From: Rapana venosa
Lineage: Eukaryota; Mollusca; Gastropoda; Neogastropoda; Muricidae
Length of the DNA: 64,000 nt
Direction of reading: 5' to 3'
Assembly: GCA_028751875.1 (NCBI GenBank)
Contig: CM054165.1
Coordinates: forward strand, 26,754,525-26,818,524
In this document: one piece after another, positions 1 to 54,925 of the stretch
How the letters are laid out: each line of letters starts with the position of its first letter
How positions within the stretch are numbered: position 1 is the stretch's first letter
Position numbers and translations under genes: made by a program
The notes under the pieces: generated by a model
Seen by the model: only the letters and a program-made list of their open reading frames with translations
Database searches by the model: none
What the model was told of the DNA's origin: nothing

Positions 1-400
1 GTAAAGCAACAAATCAAAGCGCTCAACACAGCCAGCGTTGTTTTAAAAAAAAGATTGCGGATAGATAGATGGTGAGCGAGAAAAATGGTTGCGCGTGCGC
101 CTCCCCAAAAAAGTGTTACCGTTGGGTGAACCTTGGGAGCTCTTTGCCGAGAAACATACATAGTTGGTTTTAATAATAATAATAATAATGATGTATGGAA
201 TTTATATAGCGCTGAATCTTGTAAAGCAACACATCAAAGCGCTCAACACAGCCAGCGTTGTTTTTTATAAAAAAAATGCGGATAGATAGATGGTGAGCGA
301 GAAAAATGGTTGCACGTGCCCGAAAAAAAAAGGCGTACCGTTGGGTGAACCTTGGCAGCTCTTTGCCGAGAAAACAAACATACATAGTTGGTTTTAATAA
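1..400. repeat. two tandem copies of a ~217-bp composite repeat
   Basis: Positions 1-195 and about 195-400 carry the same order: LINE tail, GATAGATAGATGGTGAGCGA, a GGTTGCACGTGC segment, a CCGTTGGGTGAACCTTGG segment and a (TAA)n end. The first copy is cut by the window edge. The GGTTCACC/CTTGGAGCTC part also occurs at 855-930 and elsewhere. Confidence 0.75.
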
Positions 401-465
401 TAATAATGTATAGAATTTATGTAGCGCTGAATCTTGTTAAAGCAACAAATGAAAAGCGCTCAGAC
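400..465 (-). mobile_element. L2/CR1-like LINE tail fragment
   Basis: Short inverted copy of the GCGCTATATAAATTCCAT-type 3' end with an ATT repeat at its edge, diverged. Confidence 0.6.
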
Positions 466-546
466 GAAATTTTTATTTTTTAAACCGAGGATAAGGGAAT
501 AAATACAAAAAATGTGCTTTATATATTAAATTTTTTTAATTTTTTA

Positions 547-836
547 GTCCCCGTGTGTAATGCGGTTTTGTAAATTTTGTCATCTGTTCACACCGGCACA
601 CATTGGCCTACTCTTTCGAAAAACGGAACAGGATTTAACGTGTGCGCAAGATGTTCTGCATGCGTTCGCACACATGGGGCCTCGGTTTATAGTCTCATCG
701 GAAGGACTTTTGACATTCAGTTTGATTTTTTTTGTCGAACTGGGAAGAAAGGGCGAGGCTGGGAATCGAACCCAGAACCTCAAGGTTTCCTTGTTGGCAG
801 GCGAACGTCTTAACCATCCTGCCACTGTCCTTCCTA
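547..836 (-). mobile_element. SINE type 1b (tRNA head GGTGGCAGGATGG), nearly full length
   Basis: Read on minus: head with A box TGGCAGGATGGTTAAG and B box GGTTCGATTCC, short linker, core TCCGATGAGACTATAAACCG, a long body and the start of the tail. Pol III-type promoter boxes are visible in the head. Confidence 0.85.
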
Positions 837-854
837 AATAGATACCTAGTTCAT

Positions 855-945
855 GGCGAGTGAAAAATGGTTGCACGTGCAAAAAACAGTCTTACCGTTT
901 GGTGAACCTTGGAGCTCTTGCCAAGAAACAAACAAACGTAGTTGG
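855..945. repeat. ~110-bp dispersed repeat (GGTTCACC / CTTGGAGCTC family)
   Basis: Contains GTTTGGTGAACCTTGGAGCT followed by GCCAAG. Related copies are at about 60-160, 285-375, 7557-7655, 24660-24800 (inverted), 25745-25860 (inverted), 60300-60470 and 63290-63520. Class unknown. Confidence 0.6.
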
Positions 946-1071
946 TTTTGCAGTTTTTTTTCTTTAAAAATCCCTTGCGAATGCAAGCCATAGAGTACTG
1001 TGCGAAATGTTGGTTATTGGCCTTAACGTCACCCCCCCCTCCCTTCCTCCACAAAAACAAACAAAAAAAGG

Positions 1072-1098
1072 AAAAAAAAAAAAAAAAAAAAAAAAAAT
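1072..1098. repeat. poly(A)-rich tract
   Basis: Uninterrupted A run followed by TATATATA. It lies just before the duplicated exon 16 fragment. Confidence 0.8.
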
Positions 1099-1136
1099 AT
1101 ATATATAAAACAGCCGAGAAAATTTAACAACACACA

Positions 1137-1170
1137 CCGTTCTTTCAGTTTCTCCAGTCGCTGTTCCAAG
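1137..1170 (-). pseudogene. duplicated fragment of SAP130 exon 16
   Basis: Minus strand reads LEQRLEKLKER, identical in protein to part of exon 16 (2303-2422), with three base differences, all G to A at third codon positions. No AG acceptor or good GT donor flanks it closely, so it is scored as an exon fragment and not an exon. Confidence 0.7.
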
Positions 1171-1494
1171 TTGGTTGGAGAGTGGGAAAAAAGGCTTTTT
1201 GAATCCCCCCACCCCAACCAAGTTACGATTAAACAAGGGAAAAAACAAACAAACCACAATATTAAGAAAGGGCTGAAGAAATGAAAAAGAACTAACGCTC
1301 CTCCCATTAAAAAAAAAGAAGAGAGAAAAACAGACAGTAAGGAACAAACCACAATTGTGTCAGAAATAATAATAAAAATTCTCCTTTCTATCTCTCTCTC
1401 CAGTGACATCTCTAAAAACAAACCCAAACAAGAAAACATTATCTCAACCATAAAAACGCCAAAACAAAGCACACACACACACACACGCACAAAC

Positions 1495-1740
1495 AAAAAA
1501 ATATTTGTAAACAGATAACTTGTCTATGTGGTTCTGACTTATCACCTAAGCATGTCATTCTTCATTGTGAACTACTTTGACCATATTTTTCTGGTACAGT
1601 TGTAGATAAGATTTCAAATATGTCATTTGAACAATTATTGGCCGATAATGGGGTTATGATGGAGATAGTTAGTTGTTAAGTTAGAAGCCCTGTTGGCAAA
1701 CTTTTGTAATTGTTCTTGCTGCAGTTTAAGCTATTCAATG
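1495..1740. other. intronic or 3'-flank sequence without recognised features
   Basis: Low-repeat, AT-rich sequence. I looked for the missing terminal SAP130 exon here and found no convincing splice site with conserved coding. Confidence 0.4.
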
Positions 1741-1839
1741 CCACCCCACCCCCCCCCATAATTTAATTTCTTTGTTTTTTCTTTTTCTTTTATCTCATGC
1801 ACGGATACTAATAGATAAACACACACACACACGCAACAA

Positions 1840-2072
1840 TTCCTTCGGATGAGACTATCAACCGAGGCCCCGTGTGCGAACGCATGCAGAACATCTTGCA
1901 CACAAGTTAAATCCTGTTCTGCTTTTTGTAAGAGTAGGCCATTGTGTGCCGGTGGGAACAGATGACAGAATTCACAAAACTGCATACACACAGGGACTGG
2001 ATGTAAAAAAAAAGCGCATAAGTGCTTATTCCATTATCCTTGATAGAAAAGAATTTAAAAAATTTATTTAAA
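1840..2072 (+). mobile_element. SINE type 1, 5'-truncated
   Basis: Begins at the core CCTTCGGATGAGACTATC and continues through body and tail (GGACTGGATGTAAAA, TTATTCCATTATCC). It is followed directly by an L2/CR1-like tail at 2108-2180. Confidence 0.85.
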
Positions 2073-2107
2073 AAAAAAACAAACAAAAAACCCCCACATG
2101 CATGCAT

Positions 2108-2182
2108 ACAGAGCGCTTTGATTTGTTGCTTTACAAGATTCAGCGCTTTATAAAATCCATACATTATTATTATTATACACAC
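2108..2182 (+). mobile_element. L2/CR1-like LINE 3' tail
   Basis: GAGCGCTTTGATTTGTTGCT through CAGCGCTTTATAAAATCCAT and (ATT)n. Severely 5'-truncated copy. Confidence 0.75.
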
Positions 2183-2302
2183 ACACGTTTTCTATATATC
2201 GTAACTCTTTCATCTTTGGTCCTATATCACCACCTCGAGTGAACAGACCGTTAAATTAAAGAAAGAACGCGCACCAACAAACACACACACAGCTTCCCTT
2301 AC

Positions 2303-44645
<42,343 letters not shown>

Positions 44646-44649
44646 CTGG

Positions 44650-45437
44650 ACAACAACAACAAGCTCTAAAACCCAAACTTCAGGCCTGTTTTGATAACAC
44701 CACTGGTTTAGTCAGTGTCTACTTCAATTCACGTACCCACACACAAACGAAGAAAGATTCAAAAACCGACAGCAATCAGCCTATGGATAATGGTTCTGAA
44801 AAATAGAGAGAGAGAAAAAAAAGAAAGAAGAGGTTATCAATAAATTTATGATACAACATCAATAGAGTACTTCCCTCCCCCCCACAATAAAACAACCAAA
44901 CCAAACCAAACAAACAACCTCCCCCCCCCCCCCCACCCCACCAAGAAAAAAACAAACAAAACACAGACACACACACACAAAAGAAAAAAAACACACACCT
45001 AGAGATCAGAATCATGAAGTAAAATCACTCAAAACTGGTTAGAAACTAATGCAATCTGAAACAGATATGACTTACCTAAATTTAGATAGTTTTTAAAATC
45101 AACAATACAAAAATATTGATCAGCAAGCCATAAACAAGAAAGATGATAACACAGAGCTTATTGTGGCAGTTTTTAAAAGGAAAGAAATGTCGACACTACA
45201 TGACTTACGCTGAATTTTTGTGACAATATTCAATTATTAATACAGCAGTATGTCACAAGATGATGATCCCTGTAACAGTCAAAATTAGATATATTTTATT
45301 ACAATAATACTGTAAATGATTTACTATTAGGTTATAATAATTCATTTTCATATCATGAGCCATGATAAGGGTTGCTGTCTACTTAAACTATGTTAGGAAA
45401 ATCTGGAAAATCTGTTTCATTTAAATTCGATGTGAAT

Positions 45438-45474
<37 letters not shown>

Positions 45475-46010
45475 AGCATGCGCGCATGTGTACATGCATG
45501 TGTTGTGTGTGTGCACTCCCCCCCCCCCCCCCCACACACACACCCACAAACACTAAAACAATATCAAACTCATGAAAAAAAGAACATTTTTCAAGCCAGT
45601 CAGTATAACACCCATTGTTGCAATTTTTCAAAAAGATTAACCACTACAATTTAAAAAAATAAAAAAGAAGTTAAATGAAGAATGAATTTACTGTTAAAAA
45701 AAACACAAACACACGCACAACCAACCAAACAAACAGAAAATGGTCAAATGATGCGTACCAGAAAAGACAGAAGAGGCCATTCATTTAAAATTTGTTTTAT
45801 TCAAGCCTGACCTTGGCAAGTGTATCAAAGACACTTATGACAGTTATAAGAGAGACAATCAGACATGCCTGTCATAGATGATAAAATCTCAGAATCTGAG
45901 AATGCCACCACGTTCTAACATGTAATTTTTGGCTAGAAGTGGTTTAAGAATTTCTTTAGAATGAAGGTTTTTTTTATTTGCATGCTTCCAAAACGGATGC
46001 ACCTGACTCA
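44650..46010. other. upstream (5') region with simple repeats
   Basis: C-rich run at 44919-44941, (GT)n at 45438-45471 followed by GTGCACTCCC and C17 at 45517-45533. Possible donors GTAAGTC at about 45070 and 45208 (minus) could belong to a SAP130 5' UTR exon, but nothing else supports one. Confidence 0.35.
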
Positions 46011-46024
46011 TCTTTATGATCATG

Positions 46025-46610
<586 letters not shown>

Positions 46611-46999
46611 ACACATGCACCAGTGTCATGTGTCACTGTGCGCATGCTCTTAACATTGTTTACAGGCTTCAGTGTGAATGATACTGCAAGGAAAAAAAAT
46701 GATTTTTTTTTTTTAAAGTCAAGACATCAAAGGACTGTTTTATAAAGCACAACAAACCCAACTGTTCTTGCAACATAAAAAAACAACAACAACTGTAAGT
46801 AACTTTCCAAAGACAAACAAGTACTGAAGTGGTCCAGTACTGATTCTGACGCTCATAATTTTAACTGTTAGCCCTTACTTTTTAACGTGAATAAAATTCT
46901 TTGCCATGAACTACACGCAAACACCAAACAGAAACAATCTCAGCCGCACTACCATAGTTCATTTGTAAACCTGGACTACGAATTCTATTACAGATCTCA

Positions 47000-47345
47000 G
47001 TTTGGGGTCAGGATAGCTATGTGAAAAGAGCGTCGCGCTGGGCTCAACTACTACAAACCACCAAGACACCTGTTCAAAGAGATTTTTCCCATGGAGTTAA
47101 CAAACCAGTAGCAAATCCACTCTCATCTGAAAGCCCTTTGGATAAGACTAGCCTTTGTAATTGCCCTTCATGGGATGATTAAAGTGTTTATGACTTGACT
47201 TGACTACTATAATTCAACATCCCATGTGCGGAAGGCACACTGTACACCTTGTGGCAAATTGTGCGCATGTTAAAACCGGTTCTTCCTTTCGAAATAGGCC
47301 ACTGCGAGCGAAAAAACACCTACAAACGCCTGCATGCTGGTGTCA
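47000..47345 (+). mobile_element. old, diverged SINE type 1-like copy
   Basis: GGGGTCAGGATAGCTATGTG head-like start, ATGGAGTTAACA linker, CTTTGGATAAGACTAG core, then a break by CCTTTGTAATTGCCCTTCAT, and body GCGCATGTTAAAACCGG. Divergence is far higher than in other copies. Confidence 0.6.
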
Positions 47346-47453
47346 GATTTAGACATGATCACCAAACTCGGAATGCAGTAAAAAAAAAAAAATTAATGGT
47401 GGGCAAAAATACTTGCAAAATCTGACCATTACTGTGGCATCTAGCCCAGGAAT

Positions 47454-47484
<31 letters not shown>
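47454..47484. repeat. G31 homopolymer
   Basis: Uninterrupted run of G, one of nine runs of 20 or more G/C between here and 63 kb. Confidence 0.9.
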
Positions 47485-47486
<2 letters not shown>

Positions 47487-48227
47487 ACCACCATAAATTT
47501 GCATAATCTCTGCCTTGGTAACAAAGAAGATTTTTTTAAAAATTACTCTACAGGGCGCATTTTCCATGATAAAATGTTCTCAAAGTGCACACAATGAGCT
47601 CATAGTCATAGTAGGCAACTCATGCAGCACAAAATCAACACTTAGGAAAACTCAAAAAGCCGGCTCAGCTTTCAGTTTCTTTGGAAATGAAAATTGCTCA
47701 ATAGGTTGGTGAAGACAGAAGAGCCATGATACTTTGTTTGTTGTCAGTGACACTAGTACAGGAGAAGCAGCTACGATTGTGACAGTTTGCTTTTGAGATA
47801 GAATGCAGACATTATAAATAATAACACAATTACGCGTAAAATACTCAAATCATTGATAATAAACTTTTAGTCATACTGTTTGGGCAAAGATTGTACAAAC
47901 CTAGATGATTCAGCCTATACAAAGAAAGAAAGAAAAATAAACTGTCAGCTGCCAAAAAAAAAAGCTTTTAAACTCTCAATCATCTTAATTATTATTCAGG
48001 AAAAAAAAATATAAAAACGAATTTTTTTAATGGATGCATACAGAAACTGAGAAAATGAATCTCCTTTCAAAATCAACCAAAGACAACCTTTAAAGCATTG
48101 ATATGTCTGTGGTAAATATTGTTAATAATAATATTAACAACACTCACGAGTCAGAATAATGATAATGATGAACTGATTCTACACTAACACAGCGCTTTTC
48201 TTCCTCTTTGCAGAAGTAGCTTTTAGA

Positions 48228-48343
48228 TCGGTGGTCTAGAGGTAACGCGCCTGTCTAGAAAGCGAAAAGTCCGGGTTCGTATCCCGTCTGGGCCTGAAAC
48301 TTTTCCCCCATCCATTAGACCATGAGTGGTGGTCTGGGCGCTA

Positions 48344-48374
<31 letters not shown>

Positions 48375-48652
48375 CGTGTGTTACAGAAAATTATGCAGCG
48401 CACGAAAAAGAACCCACGGCAACAAGAGAGTTGTCCCTGGCAAAATTCTTAGAAAAAAGCCACTCTGATAGGGAAATAAATACAGTTGCAGACAAAAAAA
48501 AAAAAAGAAAAAAAAAAAAAAGGAAAAAAAAAAGGGGTGGCGCTGCTCTTGTGGCGACGTGCTCTCCCCGGGGAGAGCAGCCCGAATTTCACGCAGAGAA
48601 ATCTCGTGACTTAAAGTGGTATAAATAAATAAATAAATAAATAAATAGTGCT
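48228..48652 (+). mobile_element. SINE type 2 (head GATCGGTGGTCTAGAGG), copy 1
   Basis: A box TGGTCTAGAGG, B box GGTTCGTATCC, core TCGGATGAGACGATAAACCG, an A-rich spacer, GGCGACGTGCTCTCCCCGGG hairpin, CTCGTGACTTAAAGTGG and (AAAT)n tail. The core matches SINE type 1. It resembles the known V/Meta-SINE plan. Confidence 0.92.
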
Positions 48653-48789
48653 TTATATATAGACCCATAGCAACTGCGGCAAATATTAACAATCATAAAA
48701 ACACACGTACGTTTGCGACGAAACATTCATGAAAAACATTCCCATCCTTCCTCCTTCCCCATAACACTGAATTCTTCTCACTTACCTAC

Positions 48790-48960
48790 TTGCCCCCCCC
48801 CCCCCCCCCCCCCCAGCCTCCCCACCCCCACAACACACACTCAAGTACAACCACACAGAGTACAACCACCCCCCTCCCACACACACACACACGTGCGCGA
48901 GAACATCCACCCCCACCCCCCTCACACACACACTGCTGATGTGTGTAAACTCTGCACATA
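48790..48960. repeat. C22 run and CA/C-rich tract
   Basis: C run at about 48793-48814 followed by CA repeats and CCCCC blocks. Confidence 0.9.
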
Positions 48961-49241
48961 CTCAACTTCAAGCAAGCAACAAACCCGACCACTCCAAAAA
49001 CTGAAGAAAAAAAAAGAAGTTACCACCGACAGTCTGGGTCACAAAATGCTGAGCTCTGGTCTTTACAGTTGCTATCTGACTTTATTTCACACTCACAGTA
49101 AGCTAGGTTATACCATTTTTCAGATAGGCAACGATGAAACTCAGGAAATCAATGAATTACGAAAGTCGTAAAGATAATTACTTAATTCGTAAAGATCTAC
49201 AATCCCCTCTGACAGCAAGACTACACTCCCTGACACACCAT

Positions 49242-49318
49242 CCAAGCGCTTCGATTTGTTTGTTTATTTACAAGATTCAGCGCTATATAAATTCCATATA
49301 TTATTATTATTATTATCT
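49242..49318 (+). mobile_element. L2/CR1-like LINE tail
   Basis: AAGCGCTTCGATTTGTTTGT to CAGCGCTATATAAATTCCAT and (ATT)n. Confidence 0.85.
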
Positions 49319-49932
49319 ACTGCGATATATAAGTTATATTATAACTACACAGAACTTGCAGGAAAAGATTAAAATGAAGGCAATTTGACTGGCAGAGCTT
49401 TTTGTTCTCTTTCATTCAATTTCAGTACTTAAGATTCAAGACCACATGCATTGAATTAACTAAACTACGAGTCAAAGTCAAACATACACAGTACGCAATC
49501 TAAAGTTTATAGTAAAGTTTGAATTCATGAATATGTTGAGCACACGGATAGAACTGACATAGTAAATCACTACATGCACCACAGAAACCCAAGAATAAAT
49601 TTGTATAGAGCTTTCCAAAGAACATTTTAGGATAATCAGTTTTAAACATCACAGCTTTTTAAAAATGTATACTAAGTAGTAGGTTATGGCTACCTTTTTC
49701 ACAGTAAACAGGATACTCTGATCATTTAGGAATGGGTTTGTCAACTGATCAGATTTTGCCAGTTTTCTCCCAGTCCCATGCATGTTTTTCACTAAAATTG
49801 TAAAAAATGTCAATGTATGTATGTATAAAAATACATAAAAATGTAAGTTTATTATATTGTGAAGCACTGAATCATGAATCATAATAATACTGCCATAATA
49901 CTGGTGTGAAAGTGTGAAGTTTCCTCCAGGTG

Positions 49933-50336
49933 GATCGGTGGTCTAGAGGTAACGCGCCTGTCTAGAAAGCGAAAAGTCCGGGTTCGTATCCCGTCTGGGC
50001 CCGAAACTTTTCCCCCATCCATTAGACCATGAGTGGTGGTCTGGGCGCTAGTCTTTCGGATGAGACGATAAACCGAGTCCCGTGTGTTACAGAAAATATG
50101 CAGCGCACGAAAAAGAACCCACGGCAACAAGAGAGTTGTCCTGGGCAAAATTCTTAGAAAAAAGCTACTCTGATAGGAACGAATACAGTTTGCAGACAAA
50201 AAAAAAAAAAAAAAAAAAAGGGGTGGCGCTGCTCTTGTGGCGACGTGCTCTCCCCGGGGAGAGCAGCCCGAATTTCACGCAGAGAAATCTCGTGACTTAA
50301 AGTGGTATAAATAAATAAATAAATAAATAAATAAAT
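49933..50336 (+). mobile_element. SINE type 2, copy 2
   Basis: Near-identical to 48228-48652, same orientation, 1.7 kb away, differing mainly in the A-rich spacer length and a few bases. Confidence 0.92.
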
Positions 50337-50339
50337 TCA

Positions 50340-51590
50340 TAGTTTAATTTGAGAGATCAGAGCTGTCCCTAAAGTAGCAATAATTTCTAATACAATGTCA
50401 ATGAAATGTGGAGAAGGTCAGATCACAAATATATAATATACACAGACAACAAACACACACCTAGGGCTAGGCTAACAATCTCTTCTGGTGAGCAGCTTTT
50501 CAAGAAAAATAGCCTAACATAGCTCTAGCTTTAATGATCACTGTTGTATTCTGCTATGTCATTGTGGTGTACTAAGTAGGGGAGATAATGCAAAAACAAG
50601 TCTAAATCTTATTTATGGATTTCTAATCATGATGCTGAACATTCAGGCTCAGGAGTGTTTGGATCTACTCATCTAGAGTGAGCTGCTTGGCCTCATGTTG
50701 TCTATGAATGTGGAGTTTTGTCCCAGACTGATTCAGTGACTGACCTGTAGGCCTATCACTGTATGGGTGAAAGATTGTTGATCACTAATGTAATGTAGAG
50801 CTATACATTGGCATTTTTCTAATATTGTAATAATTAAACTGGTCATAAAGGCCTACATTATTGCCTCTTATAAATGATATAGCATTTGCTTCCCTTTCAA
50901 TTTTGTCAAGTTACCCTCACCAGTAATAGCAGTATAGGCCTACTACAGTGCAACTGGGGTTGTCTCAACTACAAAACCTTAGTCATTGCCAACGTCCCAA
51001 ACTAAAGTGCTTCACGTCTGCTTTAATTTACCGAGTGTAAATTTAGAACACATTGAATCTGAATAAATTGAACTTTTTCGCCGTTTCGTGTTAGCAACAG
51101 TCCTGTCCTGGTCATGTGAATAATGGTCGATACATCAACACTAAAAACGTGACAATGTCTATAGGCCTATCGTAGAATGAATCCGATTTGAGAGGCTCGA
51201 AACAGGTTTTTTTCGTAGTACAACTAGTCCATCACAATAGAAATCATTTGAAAAATGACTGTGAAACATTATGTGGAAGAGAAATGTAAGCATACAAGAT
51301 GGAAACATATGTCCAAACCTCTCAACTGACGAAGACCTCCAAAACAGCTGACGTGATAGCCTAGGCTAGACTCTACTGCTGTACAAACCAAAATCGAGCC
51401 AAAAGTGTTGACTGACACTTAGTCCTAACAGAACAAACCGCGAGAACCTTTAAAACCAAATATCTGGGATCTATTCAACAAACACCATTGCAGATATGTA
51501 CAAACCTTTCATCCTTTCACTACACAACTGCAGATTATGATCAGAACCACCACGATTGTACAAAATTTTGCGTTTGTTAGACCCCGGTTC
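50340..51590. other. upstream region, mostly unique sequence
   Basis: No simple repeats or recognised mobile elements; several TAGGCCTA-like words. No splice-supported coding. This is the longest repeat-poor stretch in the window. Confidence 0.45.
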
Positions 51591-51599
51591 CTAATTTCG

Positions 51600-52275
51600 C
51601 TCGCCCATGCACAATGCAGGTACTTCCGTTGACCCGTGTTTGAACAAATTTGATTGGTCAGAATAGGCCTAATGAATGTCGACCTGCGTATGTGGAAAGT
51701 AATGTTAGAGCCTCAGACGCATGCGCAGGTTTTCTGTCTTCATTGCGATTGGCCAATGGTGTGTCAACAAACAGAACACAAGCATTTTTTTTTTCTTCGA
51801 CTCTTCCGCCTTACATCTATACAAGTTAACAATCAAAGGCAAATTAATTCAGAATCAGGATAGAGCAATATCTAAAAGACTAGTAAAGTTAATGCATAAA
51901 TGATTAGTGATTTATTCATGCGACGGGCAAGTGAGTCTGTGATTTGACTCCTTGCTTCTTGCAGAGTGCGAAAGCGGAAATGTCTATTTTCAGTTTCGTT
52001 ATTTTCTTGCGTAACCGAAATATGTCTTAAAGGCCTAACGTATTCTTTTGAAAATGGCTGGCAATAAAAGCCTGCAAATGGTCTTATTTTACCAGTGATG
52101 TACAACATTTCTTGATAATGATAGCTGCTAATCTGCCGTATGTTCGTTTATAATCTCTCGAGGAATCGGAAGGCGGGGCAAAAGAATCGACAGCTGACGT
52201 ATGCCTACGCTCGTGGGATTGTTGTGACGCGGTCCGTAGAGTGCAGGAAGTTCCTAGGCCTAGGCCTAGTCCAGT
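51600..52275. promoter_or_regulatory. candidate CpG-type promoter region, possibly of SAP130
   Basis: ETS-type ACTTCCG at 51622-51628, CCAAT (ATTGG) at 51653, NRF1-like CGCATGCGCA at 51718-51727, palindromic ATTGGCCAAT at 51748-51757, GC box AGGCGGGGC at 52171, TGACGT at 52195. No TATA box is required for such promoters. It lies 7 kb upstream of the start codon and would need a 5' UTR intron. Direction and use are inferred. Confidence 0.4.
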
Positions 52276-52424
52276 GGTGTGCTTCTTTAGCGTGCCTTTT
52301 ACTTTGAAGCAAATGAATATTGAATGTAAATGGCCTACTCCTTAGCACTTTGGGCTTCTTCAGGGTGGGGAGATGTGCGGGTTTGCGCTTGATTTATGTG
52401 ACGACGACGATGATGATAAGAATG

Positions 52425-52515
52425 TGTGGAATTTTATATATAGCACTTAATCTTTTAAAAAAAAAAATTCCTTTAAATTCTTTTATTCCAAAGATGGAAG
52501 GAGCACTCGTGTGCT

Positions 52516-52549
<34 letters not shown>

Positions 52550-52615
52550 ATGTGTAAATTTTGTCATCCGTTCTGTAAAGCAACAAATCAAGGTGCTTAC
52601 ATTTAAATAATTTGC
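52425..52615. repeat. SINE/LINE tail fragments around a C33 run
   Basis: Inverted LINE tail (ATGTGTGGAATTTTATATAT) and SINE tail (TTCTTTTATTCCAAAGATGG) split by C33 at 52517-52549. Confidence 0.75.
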
Positions 52616-52914
52616 ACGCATACAACCGACCACAAAATAGGATGGATAGATAAATTCACGCACACACGCAATCAAAGCACTTACATTTAAATCATGTACA
52701 CGGATGCAACCGTCCACGAATAGGATTCACACACACAGAGGTCATCAAAGGCGAACATTCTAACTGGGATTTCCTAACAGACACTGTGGGTTGAATAAGC
52801 CTAGGCTAGGCTACTGCAGAGAGACTGTACTTTCGCAAAATCGTGTTGTTGTAGAGTGTGTACACATGAAGCTTACGTGTTATCAACATAAGAGCCACAT
52901 GGGGAAAAGGTTAC

Positions 52915-53330
52915 ACATGTGGGTTCGGTTCCGGGTCACGTGAATCAGAAAAATGTTTGCTAGTTTTTATAAATGTTTTAAAGTATGAAAAACTTGCAGT
53001 ATTTTCTTGTTTTGGGGGGGTTGATGACCTAGATTGATACCAAGTAGTAATGAGAAAGTGGGAAATGATCATTTAAATGAAGATTGCTTGTGTTCCTACA
53101 GTGTTGACCACACGCATGCATATTGTGGTGAGGAGGTTAGCAGACAACAAAGGACTGCAGAGGTAGGCCAACAGTGTTTGCTGAAATTTGGTTGCTGTTG
53201 GGTTTTTTGGGGGGAAGGTCAAAGGTGCAACTTGCCATGAGTTTTGAGTCAGGGGCTAGTCTTTCACAAAAAGTGGTTTTTCTATGATTGCCTTATTACG
53301 TGCAGTACGAATGCAAGAGGTATATGAAAA
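52915..53330. repeat. dispersed repeat family X, copy 1
   Basis: Shares GATTGCTTGTGTTCCTA, AGTGTTGACC, GACAAAGGACTG, CAGTGTTTGCTGAA and AGGGGCTAGTCTTTCACAAA with 57050-57545 and 59360-59680. Class unknown, no coding recognised. Confidence 0.75.
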
Positions 53331-54545
53331 TAAAAAGAAAACTCACCAAATCTAGGCTAACCCTTATGTGTGTGTAAGCTTATTGGAACTTTTGGCTTTG
53401 TAAGCACAGTTTTTTTTAAAGCTGCCGGCTTGGTTTTGGGGGCCAGTATAATTGCTGTAAGTATTTTAGAGCATCATAATTATTAAAAATGCTGTTTGTC
53501 AGCTGCTTCTTTCTTTTTAATAAAAACTCTCTGGGACTGTTTACAAGGGCAACAACTTCAAGGAGAGAAGTGTGAGCCAATCTTGAGCATACCTGGCACC
53601 TCAGAATAGTGTATGCCATTTGTTTAAAAATAGCTAGCCTATGTACCTCTGGATATATATTTCAGTAAGTGTTGGGCATTAAAAAGTACACCCAGTAACC
53701 AGTTTTCAGTGTGTCGGCATGATGTCAGCACAGGAATGTACAGTCCTTTGTGTGTGTGTGCCTCATCAGCATGCATATTTTTAGTTGTTCCTATCAGTTT
53801 TGAGTCCAAACACCTTCACTGGTATAACAAGAATAGAATAAAACTTCAGTGAAGGGTAGGGGTGGTGGTGGTAGAATAGTGTTTACTTCTTTCACAAAAA
53901 GTGGTTTTTATTTCTATGATTGCCTTATTACGTGCAGAACGAATGCAAGAGGTATATGAAAATAAAAAGAAAACTGCCAAAAATTAATCTAAGCTAACCC
54001 TTATGATGTTATGTATGTGTAAGCTTATTGGAACTTTTGGCTTTGCAAGCACAGGTTTTTTTTAAGCTGCTGGCTTGGTTTTGGGGGCCAGTATAATTGC
54101 TGTATTTTAGAGCATCATAATTATTAAAAGTGTTGTTTGTCAGCTGCGTCTTTCTTTTTAATAAAACCTGGCTGTGACTGTTTACAATGGCAACAACTTC
54201 AATGAGAGAAGTGTGAGCCAATCTTGAGCATACCTGGCACCTCAGAATAGTGTATGCCATTTGTTTAAAAATAGCTAGCCTATGTACCATCTGGATATAT
54301 ATTTCAGTAAGCTTTGGGCATTAAAAAGTACACCCAGTAACCAGTTTTCAGTGTGTGTTATGTCTACATGATGTCAGCACAGGAATGTACAGTCCCTTGT
54401 GTGTGTGCCTCATCTGTCATCAGCATGCATATTTTTAGTTGTTCCTATCAGTTTTGAGTCCAAACACCTTCACTGGTATAACAAGAATAGAATAAAACTT
54501 CAGTGAAGGGGAGGGGTGGTGGTGGTAGAATAGTGTTTACTGTAT
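53262..54545. repeat. ~640-bp tandem segmental duplication
   Basis: Copy 1 about 53262-53890, copy 2 about 53890-54545. Both carry CACAAAAAGTGGTTTTT, CCTTATTACGTGCAG, GAGCCAATCTTGAGCATACC, CAGCACAGGAATGTACAGTC and GGTGGTGGTGGTAGAATAGT. Both also carry a minus frame MAYTILRCQVCSRLAHTSL, which I do not recognise. Confidence 0.9.
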
Positions 54546-54925
54546 ATATCTTCTGTAAGTAAATCTGTAAAAGAACATTTGGCTGAAGGATACAAGTTTT
54601 TCACCCTTATATTATGACAGGGGTAGTTTTCTCATTAAAAAAAAATCTAAATAGCAGGTGATTATAAAGCTACATTCAGCCTTGTTGTTATTGTCAGTAA
54701 ATAAGCTGGTAAGAGAAGCAGAATGGGATTATGAGTGATGTAGTGAGAGCACAAGTGTGTGTGTGTGTGTGTGTGTGTTAAAGGGGGTAGAGGACAGGAC
54801 ACAACAGGAAAAGACATGGTGAGACAATGACTGAAGCCCGAAAGAGACATGGTTTAAGGTAATATTTAATATTGAATGACATCAACTGCTTACATTGATT
54901 TTCTTTTTTCTTTTGCTTTTTTCAG

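Noticed and set aside
560..841. Short frames containing GNRTQNLKVSLLAGERLNHP and similar, seen at several places
   Set aside because: They translate the antisense strand of the tRNA-derived SINE head and body, not a gene.
1500..2290. Search for the terminal SAP130 exon left of exon 16
   Set aside because: No segment with acceptor, conserved helical coding and stop was found; the region is intron-like and SINE/LINE sequence.
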